DNA from: Bradyrhizobium guangdongense
GTDB taxonomy: Bacteria; Pseudomonadota; Alphaproteobacteria; Rhizobiales; Xanthobacteraceae
Direction of reading: 5' to 3'
NCBI RefSeq assembly: GCF_004114975.1
Contig: NZ_CP030051.1
Coordinates: forward strand, 2,046,001-2,110,000
Length of the DNA stretch: 64,000 bases
Shown here: one piece after another, positions 19,709 through 27,997 of the stretch
How positions within the stretch are numbered: the first letter of the stretch is position 1
How the letters are laid out: each line of letters begins with the position of its first letter
Translations under genes and position numbers: made by a program
The notes under the pieces: model-generated
What the model saw: the letters and a program-made list of their open reading frames with translations, nothing else
Told to the model about the DNA's origin: nothing
The model's database searches: none

Positions 19709-20929
19709 CTACGCCTTCAGCAGCGGCGTGGGGAGTAACAAGCCTGTCGGGAATCCCGGCACGGGCGGGGTCATCCAGCGCCGCGCGCGGCCGTGTCCGA
19801 ATGACTGAACCTTGTTCGATCGCGCCAGCTCGTCGAGAGCCCGCTGCACCGAGCGTGCGCTCATTTGAAGCGCGAGCGCGAGCGCCGAGCTCGACCACGG
19901 CTCGCCATCGGCGAGAATGGCGAGCACGGCGGCGTGCTTCTCCTCGACCGGGCGGGCCAGCACCAGGACGTCGTTTGTCTTGCGCGGCGCGAGCTCAAAC
20001 CCCTGCTTGGTCGCGCTGATCTTGGCGAGCGGCTCGAGCTGGGTGCGGAGCCGCCCGATCTCGACGCGCAAGCGCGCGCGGTGGGATTCATCGGCGTGCC
20101 TCGCCTGAAACGCACCCGCTATCAATGCCTCGCGCGAGACATCGGCGGGCCAGGCCTGGGCCAGCAGGCGGGCGAGCGCGAACAGCACGGGCCGCGTGCC
20201 CAGCGATATGGCAACGCCTTGCTTGCGCACGACATGATGGAAGGTGTCGACGACGAGCGCGGTCGAGGTCGCCAGCCGCTCGACCTCGCCGAGCAGCAGG
20301 GGGTGCTCGCTGCCGCGCGCGATCAGGCGCGCGGCCGGCGTGTTCAGGATCAGGTTCGCGCTCTCGACCTCGGCGACGAGTGCTGCGATGCCGGCCTGTC
20401 GCGCGGCCTTGCCTGCGCGGTCGAGTGCGGCGCGCGCCTCCTGTGTCTTCAGCCGCCTGATCGCGATGCCGGCGAGGACCAGCTCGCGGACGACGAGAGA
20501 CGCGGGCGGGAGCGGGGCGGCGCCGATCTCGGCCAGCGTGCGCTCGGCCTCGTCGATCCGGCCGAGCAGGAGCAGGCGGCGCGCTTCGATATGGCCGGCA
20601 TGCGCGGCATTGGCGAGATCGCCGTGGCTTGCGAGCGTCGTCCGCGCGGCCGCGAGCGCCTTGGGCGGCCAGTTCAGCTCGCGCGAGACCAGCGCGATCT
20701 CGGCCTCGGCGACCACGCATCTGGCGCGCGCGACGGCTTCCCGCGGACCGAAGGCGCGCGCGGCGCTCCGCAGCAGCGTCTTGGCTTTGGCGAGATCGCC
20801 GAGCTGCGCCATCGCGATGCCGCGCAGCGCCAGCGAGGGTGCGTCATTGCGCAAGGCGACGCGGTTGAGGGCGCCGAGCGGATCGCCGGCCTCCAGCGCA
20901 CGCGCGGCGGCAATGATCAGCGACTCCAT
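19709..20929 (-). CDS. TPR-like / winged-helix transcriptional regulator
   Basis: 406 residues. The first 180 or so are an alpha-helical array rich in Ala and Leu, like tetratricopeptide repeats (LALRGIAMAQLGDLAKAKTLLRSA). Residues about 240-310 resemble the winged DNA-binding domain of transcriptional activators (RLRVEIGRLRTQLEPL), and the C-terminus has a second helix-turn-helix (SSSALALALQMSARSVQRALDEL). The gene is divergent from the DUF899 gene, 99 bases apart, so it probably controls it. Domain assignment is moderate, target inference. Confidence 0.7.
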   Translation of the reverse strand: MESLIIAAARALEAGDPLGALNRVALRNDAPSLALRGIAMAQLGDLAKAKTLLRSAARAFGPREAVARARCVVAEAEIALVSRELNWPPKALAAARTTLASHGDLANAAHAGHIEARRLLLLGRIDEAERTLAEIGAAPLPPASLVVRELVLAGIAIRRLKTQEARAALDRAGKAARQAGIAALVAEVESANLILNTPAARLIARGSEHPLLLGEVERLATSTALVVDTFHHVVRKQGVAISLGTRPVLFALARLLAQAWPADVSREALIAGAFQARHADESHRARLRVEIGRLRTQLEPLAKISATKQGFELAPRKTNDVLVLARPVEEKHAAVLAILADGEPWSSSALALALQMSARSVQRALDELARSNKVQSFGHGRARRWMTPPVPGFPTGLLLPTPLLKA

Positions 20930-21028
20930 GAAAATCCCGCCACACTTGTTACTCCCACCGCGCCACCGCTTGGTGCCAGAAATCGCCAGCGGCCGACAAT
21001 GGGCGGTAAGCGAGAGATCTGGAGAGCC

Positions 21029-21814
21029 ATGATGAATTCAGTCAACAAAGCAGCGACCAATGGACAGATTGCCATGCAAACACCGCCGGTGGTGTCGGCG
21101 CAGGAGTGGGAAGCAGCCCGCCAGCAGCTGCTCGTGAAGGAAAAGGCGCATACCCGCGCCCGCGACGCCCTCGCCGCCGAACGCCGGCGCATGCCGTGGA
21201 TGGCCGTGGACAAAACCTACGCATTCGAGACGCCCTCGGGCAAGGCCAGTCTGCTCGATCTGTTCCTGGGCCGGCGCCAGCTGATCGTTTACCGCGCCTT
21301 CTTCGAGCCCGGCGTGTTCGGCTGGCCCGACCATGCCTGCCGCGGCTGCTCCATGGTGGCCGACCAGGTCGCCCATGTCTCGCATCTGAACGCCCGCGAC
21401 ACCACGCTGATGTTCGCCTCGCGGGCGCCGCAGGCGGACATCGCACGGCTGAAGGCGCGGATGGGCTGGACCATGCCATGGGTCACCATCACCGACAGTT
21501 TCGATGCCGATTTCGGCGTCGGCGAGTGGCACGGCACCAACGTCTTCTTCCGCGATGGGGAGCGTATTTTCCGCACCTATCTGATCAAGAGCCGCGGCGA
21601 CGAGCAGATGGGCGGCACCTGGAACTATCTCGACATCACACCGCTCGGCCGCCAGGAGGTCTGGGAGGATTCGCCCTCCGGCTATCCGCAGACGCCGACC
21701 TACAAATGGTGGAACTGGCACGACAGCTACGAGGATGGCGCGGCGCCCGACAAGAAGTGGGTCGAGGTCTCGGATGCCGGCGAGATCGCGCTCCGCACGC
21801 CGGGTGCGCAGTGA
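21029..21814 (+). CDS. DUF899 thioredoxin-like protein
   Basis: 261 residues matching the DUF899 family of thioredoxin-fold proteins: RRRMPWMAVDKTYAFETPSGKASLLDLF, then HACRGCSMVADQV carrying a CXXC pair, then FGVGEWHGTNVFFRDGERIFRTY and the C-terminal WWNWHDSYE. The family is not biochemically defined. The start is an ATGATG pair at 21029/21032, with GGAGAG upstream. The stop overlaps the start of a small membrane protein gene (GTGA), so the two are coupled. Confidence 0.88.
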   Translation: MMNSVNKAATNGQIAMQTPPVVSAQEWEAARQQLLVKEKAHTRARDALAAERRRMPWMAVDKTYAFETPSGKASLLDLFLGRRQLIVYRAFFEPGVFGWPDHACRGCSMVADQVAHVSHLNARDTTLMFASRAPQADIARLKARMGWTMPWVTITDSFDADFGVGEWHGTNVFFRDGERIFRTYLIKSRGDEQMGGTWNYLDITPLGRQEVWEDSPSGYPQTPTYKWWNWHDSYEDGAAPDKKWVEVSDAGEIALRTPGAQ

Positions 21815-22071
21815 GCGACGTCCATCCCGCCGGCGTCGGCCGCGATGGCCGCGAGGCCGCATCCCATCTCGTCCGATGGCTGGGTCTGGCGGCCACGCCG
21901 ACCTTCGCGGTGATGGCCGTGTTGACAGCCGTCTTCAGCGGCGGCTCGGCGGACATGCTCTGCAACGCCGGACACGGGCTGTCGATGGACGGGATGGTGC
22001 CGATGTATCTCCTGATGAGCGCGTTTCACTCGGCGGCGTGGCTGCGGCTGATCCCCGGGCGGCGGGCGTAA
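21811..22071 (+). CDS. Small two-helix membrane protein coupled to DUF899
   Basis: 86 residues starting at a GTG that overlaps the DUF899 stop by four bases. Two hydrophobic stretches (about residues 24-43, WLGLAATPTFAVMAVLTAVFS, and 60-78, MVPMYLLMSAFHSAAWLRL) predict an inner-membrane hairpin, with CNAGHG in the loop. I do not recognise a characterised family. Coupling to the thioredoxin-like gene suggests a shared function, perhaps redox work at the membrane; that is inference. Confidence 0.7.
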   Translation: MSDVHPAGVGRDGREAASHLVRWLGLAATPTFAVMAVLTAVFSGGSADMLCNAGHGLSMDGMVPMYLLMSAFHSAAWLRLIPGRRA

Positions 22072-22125
22072 ACAGGAGACCGGCAGAACTCGAAGACGGC
22101 GCTCGTCTCGCGTGGGCCGTCTTCG

Positions 22126-22650
22126 CTATTTGCCGCTTCCGTCGACGAACATTTTCATCAGGACTTCATCGAAATATCGGCCGTTCTGCTTCAGCGCCTT
22201 CACCTCGCGGCCATATTCGACGAAGCCGGCGGCCCTATAGAGGCGGAGCGCCGGTTCGTTCTGGCTCGCAACGGACAGTTGGAGCTTTTCGACGTGCTTT
22301 GCGGCATGGGCAACCACGGTGTCGACGAGACGCCGGCCGACGCCTGATCTCCCCGCCGATGATCGCACATACATGCCCCACAGATCGGCCTTGTGCATGG
22401 TCTGCAGACCATCCTGCCGCCAGAAGCCGGCGACGCCGACGAGCTCACCTGCGATGAAGGCGCCGAAAACGTCCGAGATGGTGAGGCGCTCCTCGAACCA
22501 TGGGAGCGGCTTTTCCTGTTCGCGCGCGAAGGTGCTGGCGAAGGCCTCGGGATGCGCGGCGAGCGCTTCCAGCCTGATCCGCCGGTAAATCGCCGCGTCT
22601 GCGCGCGTGAGCAGCCTGATCTCGAGAGTGGCGTGCGGCACGGGTCTCAA
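22126..22650 (-). CDS. GNAT-family N-acetyltransferase
   Basis: 174 residues with the GNAT fold. The acetyl-CoA loop is in LWGMYVRSSAGRSGVGRRLVD (R-x2-G-x-G/A-like), followed by LQLSVASQNEPALRLYRAAGFVEYG, the standard C-terminal motif. The substrate is unknown. The reading frame opens with a TTG at 22650; a GTG at 22641 is an equally good start, and neither has a clear ribosome binding site. It ends head-to-tail with the small membrane protein, convergent. Confidence 0.85.
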   Translation of the reverse strand: MRPVPHATLEIRLLTRADAAIYRRIRLEALAAHPEAFASTFAREQEKPLPWFEERLTISDVFGAFIAGELVGVAGFWRQDGLQTMHKADLWGMYVRSSAGRSGVGRRLVDTVVAHAAKHVEKLQLSVASQNEPALRLYRAAGFVEYGREVKALKQNGRYFDEVLMKMFVDGSGK

Positions 22651-22747
22651 ACCTGTTGTCTCTCACGGAACGAACTGACCATGCGGGTTGCGCCCAGGCA
22701 AGCTTTGTTCGTACATGGACCGCAACAGACACATCAAGGGAAACGCC

Positions 22748-24088
22748 ATGGCGAGCACCGTTTTCGATTCCGCGCTGTTCCGCGACATGTTCGGCACGGC
22801 CGAGATGCGCGCGGTGTTTTCCGATGAAGCCCTGGTCGGCCGCTACCTGGAAACGGAGGCGGCGCTCGCCCGCGCGCAGGGCCGCGCCGGCGTGGTGCCG
22901 AAGGACGCGGCGGCCGCCATCGATGCCGCCTCGCGCAGCATCAAGCTCGATTTCGACAAGCTGCGCCGCGAGACCGAGATCGTCGGCTATCCGATCCTGC
23001 CGCTGGTGCATCAATTGTCCGAGGCCGCCGGCGAAGCCGGCCGCTACGTGCATTGGGGCGCGACCACGCAGGACATCATGGACACCGCCAACGTGCTCCA
23101 GATCCGCGCCGCGCTCGACATCGTGGCGCGCGACCTCAGGGAGTTGCGCACCATTCTCGCCGATCTCGCTCGCAAACACCGCGACACGCCGATGGCCGGC
23201 CGCACCCATCTGCAGCAGGCGCTGCCGGTGACCTTCGGCTACAAGGTCGCGATCTGGCTGTCCTCGATCGACCGGCATATCGAACGTGTCGACCAGGCGC
23301 GGCCGCGCATCCTGCTCGGCGAGTTCTCCGGCGCCGCCGGCACGCTCGCCTCGATCGGCGAGGGGGGCCTCGAGATGCAGCGCCTGTTCTGCGAGGAGCT
23401 CGGCCTGCGTCAACCGCCGATCACCTGGCACGTCGCGCGCGACGGCATCGCGGAGGCGGTGACGCTGCTCGGGCTGATCACGGGAACGCTCGGCAAGATC
23501 GCCACCGACGTGATGCTGATGTGCGCGACGGAGTTCGGCGAGTTGTCCGAACCCTTCGTGCACGGGCGTGGCGCGTCCTCCACCATGCCGCAGAAGCGCA
23601 ACCCGATCTCCAGCGAATTGATGCTCGCCGCCGCCAAGGCCGTACGCCAGCACGTCGCCACCATGCTCGACGGCATGATCCACGATTTCGAGCGCGCCAC
23701 CGGCCCCTGGCATCTCGAATGGGTGTCGCTGCCGGAGAGCTTTCTGCTCACCGCGTCCTCGCTTGCCAACGCGAAGTTCATGCTGGCCGGCCTCGTCGTG
23801 CACGAGAGGCGCATGCGCGCCAATCTCGGCCTGACCCACGGCCTGATCGTCGCCGAAGCCGTGATGATGGCGGCGGCGACGCAGCTCGGGCGGCAACACG
23901 CGCATGACGTCGTCTACGATGCCTGCCGCAAGGCGATCGAGCAGGGCGGCGACCTCGCCGATATCCTGTCCGGCGTGCCGGAGATCGTCGCCGCGCTCGG
24001 TGGCGTCGACGCCATCCGCCGCCATTGCGATCCCGCCAATTATCTCGGCCTCTCCGGCCGGATGGTCGATCGCGTTCTGGGCGGCTAA
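22748..24088 (+). CDS. Fumarase/aspartase-superfamily lyase (PcaB/PurB-like)
   Basis: 446 residues. The superfamily signature loop SSTMPQKRNPI is intact, with GATTQDIMDTAN and GRTHLQQALPVTFG as the other two conserved blocks. The overall arrangement is closest to 3-carboxy-cis,cis-muconate cycloisomerase and adenylosuccinate lyase relatives. No protocatechuate or purine genes are near, so the substrate is not determined; a dicarboxylate or aspartate-derived adduct is expected. The ATG at 22748 follows AAGGGAAA. A GC hairpin with T tract follows. Confidence 0.85.
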   Translation: MASTVFDSALFRDMFGTAEMRAVFSDEALVGRYLETEAALARAQGRAGVVPKDAAAAIDAASRSIKLDFDKLRRETEIVGYPILPLVHQLSEAAGEAGRYVHWGATTQDIMDTANVLQIRAALDIVARDLRELRTILADLARKHRDTPMAGRTHLQQALPVTFGYKVAIWLSSIDRHIERVDQARPRILLGEFSGAAGTLASIGEGGLEMQRLFCEELGLRQPPITWHVARDGIAEAVTLLGLITGTLGKIATDVMLMCATEFGELSEPFVHGRGASSTMPQKRNPISSELMLAAAKAVRQHVATMLDGMIHDFERATGPWHLEWVSLPESFLLTASSLANAKFMLAGLVVHERRMRANLGLTHGLIVAEAVMMAAATQLGRQHAHDVVYDACRKAIEQGGDLADILSGVPEIVAALGGVDAIRRHCDPANYLGLSGRMVDRVLGG

Positions 24089-24110
24089 TGTTATCGTTTC
24101 TCCTGAAACG

Positions 24111-24139
24111 AAAAGGCCCCGGCGTCACCGGGGCCTTTT
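24111..24139. terminator. Bidirectional rho-independent terminator
   Basis: Stem AAAAGGCCCCGG / CCGGGGCCTTTT with a five-base loop; the A and T ends allow it to work on both strands. It separates the convergent lyase and L,D-transpeptidase genes. Confidence 0.85.
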
Positions 24140-24166
24140 ACGTTCAAAGCGAGTTTACAGCGTCGC

Positions 24167-24862
24167 CTACCTCAGTTCGGCGCGGCGCTCGGTCATCGGC
24201 AGCACGATCACCTTGGTGCCGACGCTGACGCGGGAGTAGAGGTCGGAGACGTCGTCATTGGTCAGGCGGATGCAGCCGGACGAGACGTGCTTGCCGATCG
24301 TATCAGGGGCGTTGGTGCCGTGGATGCGGTAGACGGTGCCGCCGAGATACATGGCGCGGGCGCCCAACGGGTTGCCGGGCCCGCCGGCCATGTGGCGCGG
24401 CAGATAGGGCTGGCGCTGGATCATTTCCGGCGGCGGGGTCCAGTCCGGCCACTCGGCCTTCTTGGTCACCGACTGCGTGCCCGACCAGGTGAAGCCGTCG
24501 CGACCGACGCCGATGCCGTAGCGGATCGCCTGGCCGTTACCGAGCACATAGTAGAGATAGGTGTTGGGCGTATCGATGATGATGGTGCCTGGCGCCTCGC
24601 GCGTCGCGTAGGAGACGGTCTGGCGGCGGAAGCGGGCCGGCGTCTCGACGGCGTCCTGATCCTCTGACGGCGCGGTCTGGTAGGTCGGCGCCTGATAGGG
24701 CTGGTATGGCTGCAGCGGCTGCGGCGCGGTCAGCGGCGGGAAGAACGGGAAGAGCTGCACGGGCGCGGCCTTGGCCGGTCCTGCGAATGCGATTGCGGCA
24801 ACGGCCACTGCGCTGACGGCAGCGCCGCGCGAGAACGTCTTCATCGTGTTCAGCTTGAACAT
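24167..24862 (-). CDS. L,D-transpeptidase (YkuD domain), exported
   Basis: 231 residues: signal peptide to about residue 32, a Pro/Gln-rich linker (about 40-65), then a YkuD domain with the catalytic HGTNAPDTIGKHVSSGCIRL block, H181 and C197. It would make 3-3 cross-links in peptidoglycan or attach proteins to it, in the periplasm. Rhizobiales carry many paralogues, so the exact job is open. ATG at 24862; a second in-frame ATG at 24844 is less likely because it would shorten the positive N-region. Confidence 0.92.
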   Translation of the reverse strand: MFKLNTMKTFSRGAAVSAVAVAAIAFAGPAKAAPVQLFPFFPPLTAPQPLQPYQPYQAPTYQTAPSEDQDAVETPARFRRQTVSYATREAPGTIIIDTPNTYLYYVLGNGQAIRYGIGVGRDGFTWSGTQSVTKKAEWPDWTPPPEMIQRQPYLPRHMAGGPGNPLGARAMYLGGTVYRIHGTNAPDTIGKHVSSGCIRLTNDDVSDLYSRVSVGTKVIVLPMTERRAELR

Positions 24863-25134
24863 TGGTCGCCCCTGTTTGCTCGGTGTTCTCTGTCACCCGG
24901 CACCGTTTCGGTGCTCCGTTGCCTAAACTCCTAGCGGCAAATGGTTTCGGGACGTTTCCGCGGAAAACCGAAAACGGTTTCGTCGCGGAAAGGATTGTTT
25001 CATGACAGTTTCGTGGCCGCAGGGGGCCGTTAACGAACAAAACAACGGGCCGACACTTCTGTGACGTCACACGCCTGAAATATCCTTCGTTGATGGTCGG
25101 TGCCTGAGAATCATCAAACTCTCGGGATTTCCCC

Positions 25135-26187
25135 ATGCGGGTATTAATCGCGACCGACGCCTGGCATCCGCAGGTCAATGGTGTGGTGCGCACGCTGACC
25201 TCGCTGGCGAACGCGGCCAAGGCCCTCGATGTCGAGATCGACTTCCTGACGCCCGACGGCTTCCGATCATGGCCGCTGCCGACCTATCCGGGCCTGCGCA
25301 TCGCGCTGCCCTCGGCGAAGGAGATCGCGCGGCGGATCGAGAAGTGCGCGCCGGACGCTCTGCATATCGCCACCGAAGGCCCGATCGGCTGGGCTGCCCG
25401 GGCCTATTGCCGCCGCAACCGGCTCGCCTTCACCACCTCCTACACAACGCGCTTTCCGGAATACATTTCAGTGCGGACGGGTCTTCCGGTCGCCATCGGC
25501 TATGCCGTGCTGCGCCACTTCCATGATGCCGCCGCAATGACCATGGTGGCGACCCCGTCGCTGCGTCAGGAGCTCGCAGGCCGCGGCTTCAAGCGGCTCG
25601 GCTTCTGGACGCGCGGCGTCGACACCGAGCTGTTTCATCCAGATGGCGCTGCGCCCCTCGACCTGCCGCGTCCGATCTTCATGACCATGGGCCGCGTTGC
25701 GGTGGAGAAGAATCTCGAGGCGTTCCTCGCGCTCGATCTGCACGGCACCAAGGTCGTCGTCGGCGACGGTCCGCAGAAGGCGGCGCTCGAGAAGAAATAT
25801 CCCGATGCCGTTTTCCTCGGCGAAAAGAAGGGCGCGGATCTCACCGCCCATCTCGCCGCCGCCGACGTCTTCGTGTTTCCGAGCCTCACCGACACCTTCG
25901 GCGTGGTGCAGCTCGAAGCGCTCGCCTGCGGCACGCCGGTTGCGGCGTTTCCGGTCACGGGTCCGAAGGACGTCATCGCCGGCCATCCGATCGGCGCAAT
26001 CGACGATGATCTGCGCGCCGCGTGCCTGCGCGCGCTCACCATGTCGCGCGAGACCTGCCGCAGCTTCGCGCTGGAGCGCTCCTGGGAGAACAGTGCGCGC
26101 CAGTTCGTCGGCAATCTCACCTCACTTCAGCCCAGCCGCGCCCTGCGCGCCTCGCCTCGGATGGCGCGGCGGCCGGTGCGCGGTTGA
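25135..26187 (+). CDS. Family 4 glycosyltransferase
   Basis: 350 residues with two Rossmann-like lobes. The N-terminus RVLIATDAWHPQVNGVVRTL and the C-terminal FVFPSLTDTFGVVQLEALACGTPVAAFPV (acidic E-x7-E site) are hallmarks of GT4 enzymes related to MgtA and sulfolipid or glycolipid glycosyltransferases. It starts an apparent operon with a PmtA-like methyltransferase 32 bases downstream, which suggests a lipid acceptor; donor sugar unknown. The upstream gap 24863-25134 has no gene but contains AT-richer stretches that may hold the promoter. Confidence 0.88.
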   Translation: MRVLIATDAWHPQVNGVVRTLTSLANAAKALDVEIDFLTPDGFRSWPLPTYPGLRIALPSAKEIARRIEKCAPDALHIATEGPIGWAARAYCRRNRLAFTTSYTTRFPEYISVRTGLPVAIGYAVLRHFHDAAAMTMVATPSLRQELAGRGFKRLGFWTRGVDTELFHPDGAAPLDLPRPIFMTMGRVAVEKNLEAFLALDLHGTKVVVGDGPQKAALEKKYPDAVFLGEKKGADLTAHLAAADVFVFPSLTDTFGVVQLEALACGTPVAAFPVTGPKDVIAGHPIGAIDDDLRAACLRALTMSRETCRSFALERSWENSARQFVGNLTSLQPSRALRASPRMARRPVRG

Positions 26188-26219
26188 TCCATATTTGACC
26201 CACAGCGAGAACCTCATCG

Positions 26220-26909
26220 ATGGCTAAGATCATGAACCTTGACGGCACCCAGCAGCTCGACCTCACCCGTGGTTCCGTCGAGCAGGCCTATGATCGCTGG
26301 GCGCCGGTCTACGATCTCGTGTTCGGCGGTGTGTTCGCCAAGGGCCGGCAGGCGGCGATCGCAGCGACCAACAAGATCGGCGGGCGTGTGCTCGAGGTCG
26401 GCGTCGGCACCGGCATCTCGCTGCCGCTCTACGCCCCGAACCTGCGCATCTTCGGCACCGACATTTCGGACGCGATGCTCGACAAGGCGCGCCGCCGCGT
26501 CAAGGAGGGCAATTTGAAGAATGTGGAGGGCCTCGCGGTGATGGATGCCGAGAAGCTCGAATTCCCCGACAATTCCTTCGACGTCGTGATGGCGCAGTAC
26601 GTCGTCACCGCCGTGCCGAATCCGGAGAAGGCGCTCGACGAATTCGCCCGCGTGCTGCGGCCGGGCGGCGAGCTGATTATTCTCACCCGCGTCAGCGCCG
26701 ACACCGGCATGCGCCGGTTCATCGAGCAGAAGCTCCAGCCGGTGGTGCGTCCGCTCGGCTTCCGCACCGCCGAGTTCGCCTGGTCGCGCTATGCCAAATG
26801 GCTCGCCGGCGCGAAGGGGATCGAACTTGCCGAGCGTCGCCTGATTCCACCGCTCGGCCATTTCTCTCTGGTGCGCTTCCGCAAGATCGAGATCGCCAAG
26901 GCGGCCTGA
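26220..26909 (+). CDS. SAM methyltransferase, phosphatidylethanolamine N-methyltransferase-like
   Basis: 229 residues with a class I methyltransferase fold: motif I VLEVGVGTGISLPLY near residue 60, FGTDISDAMLDKAR, and LRPGGELIIL. The N-terminal YDRWAPVYDLVFGGVFAKGRQAAI and the C-terminal LIPPLGHFSLVRF fit the Rhodobacter-type PmtA group that methylates phosphatidylethanolamine towards phosphatidylcholine. Bradyrhizobium is known to have several Pmt enzymes, so this may be one paralogue. Co-occurrence with psd 2.8 kb away supports a lipid role. Other small-molecule targets cannot be excluded. Confidence 0.75.
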   Translation: MAKIMNLDGTQQLDLTRGSVEQAYDRWAPVYDLVFGGVFAKGRQAAIAATNKIGGRVLEVGVGTGISLPLYAPNLRIFGTDISDAMLDKARRRVKEGNLKNVEGLAVMDAEKLEFPDNSFDVVMAQYVVTAVPNPEKALDEFARVLRPGGELIILTRVSADTGMRRFIEQKLQPVVRPLGFRTAEFAWSRYAKWLAGAKGIELAERRLIPPLGHFSLVRFRKIEIAKAA

Positions 26910-27029
26910 TCGCGCTCATGTGCGTGCGTCGCCGCGTCGCTGCGCACCGTCACATGACAAAATGATGATGTCACACCGCGTACATCGAATCTCTGTAAAT
27001 CCTGAACCCGAAGCATTTTGGGGGAGAGC

Positions 27030-27689
27030 ATGATCAAGAATTATCTCGAGCAGCTGCGGATCCAGCGCTGGGACGACCATCGCTACTATCACCACAGCCG
27101 CATCAATCAGAGCCTGCACTTCGTCAGCGCGCTGAGCTTTCTCTTCGCCTATGTCTGGCTGTTCGTCGATCCCGTGATCTCGGCGCTGGTGGGCTGGCTG
27201 GTCTCGATGACCTCGCGCCAGGCCGGTCACTTCTTCTTCGAGCCGCACGATTACGACCACATCAACCAGGCGACGCACGAATACAAGGAAGAGATCAAGG
27301 TCGGCTACAATCTCCAGCGCAAGGTGGTGCTGATGGCGATCTGGGCGGCTTCGCCCCTGGTGCTGTTTGCCGATCCCACGCTGTTCGGCCTGTTCAAGCC
27401 CTGGGCGAGCGCGACCGACTTCATGCGGCAGGTTGCCAAGATCTGGCTCGTGGTCGGCGGGGGCGGCCTTCTGTTCCGCACCGTGCATCTGTTCTTCATC
27501 CGCGACGTCGAGACCGGCCTCGTCTGGATGACCAAGATCCTGACCGACCCGTTCCACGATCTGATGCTCTATCGGAGTGCGCCGCTCGCGTTGATGCGCG
27601 GCGAACTGATGGATCCCGGCCTGCATCTCAACCCGGAACACACGCTCGGCCTGATTGCCGAGCCCGTGCTCGAAGAGCAGCACGCCTGA
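27030..27689 (+). CDS. Membrane protein with Mpo1-like pattern
   Basis: 219 residues, with hydrophobic segments at about 35-65 and 95-115 and 135-155. HHSRINQSLHFVSALSFLFAY followed by a helix and RQAGHFFFEP recalls the N-x2-LH...GH-x2-FE arrangement of Mpo1/DUF962 proteins, which oxidise fatty acids in yeast, but the resemblance is partial. The ATG at 27030 follows GGGGGAGAGC. It is on the same strand as the methyltransferase, 120 bases downstream. Lipid metabolism is a reasonable guess, not shown. Confidence 0.6.
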   Translation: MIKNYLEQLRIQRWDDHRYYHHSRINQSLHFVSALSFLFAYVWLFVDPVISALVGWLVSMTSRQAGHFFFEPHDYDHINQATHEYKEEIKVGYNLQRKVVLMAIWAASPLVLFADPTLFGLFKPWASATDFMRQVAKIWLVVGGGGLLFRTVHLFFIRDVETGLVWMTKILTDPFHDLMLYRSAPLALMRGELMDPGLHLNPEHTLGLIAEPVLEEQHA

Positions 27690-27784
27690 GCGCGCTGGTC
27701 TCACTAAACATCCCGATGTCTGATGGTTACCTCATGCCCGGGCTCGTCCCGGGCATCTACGTGTTGGAGGCTGTCGCTGCGGCG

Positions 27785-27955
27785 GCTCCTTCGCCTCTCC
27801 TCGCGTGCGGGGAGAGGCCGACGCGCGTAGCGCGGCGGGTGAGGGGGGCTCTCCGCGCGCGCGTTGCTAGTGGGGCGTCCGCCAATATTCACCGAGCCTG
27901 CGGAGAGTCCCCCTCACCCCAATCCTCTCCCCGCAAGCGAGGAGAGGGGGAGGAG
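27785..27955. repeat. Palindromic repeat, class D copy 2
   Basis: In the 308-base gap between the membrane protein and the convergent aminotransferase. It carries CCTCTCCTCGCGTGCGGGGAGAGG at its left (listed here as two arms, CCTCTCC and GGAGAGG), a GGTGAGGGGGGCTCTC stretch, and the complementary GAGAGTCCCCCTCACCCC before a final CTCTCCCCGC...GGAGAGG. A fragment of class B (CCCCGGAATGACGG) follows at about 27963. No gene is seen in the gap. Confidence 0.65.
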
Positions 27956-27997
27956 AGAGCTCGCCCCGGAATGACGGTTGTGGTGGAGGGAAGAGCC

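Noticed and set aside
19865..21028. Very long N-terminal extension of the DUF899 protein
   Set aside because: The extension runs antisense through the whole regulator gene; the ATGATG at 21029 with GGAGAG gives the family length.
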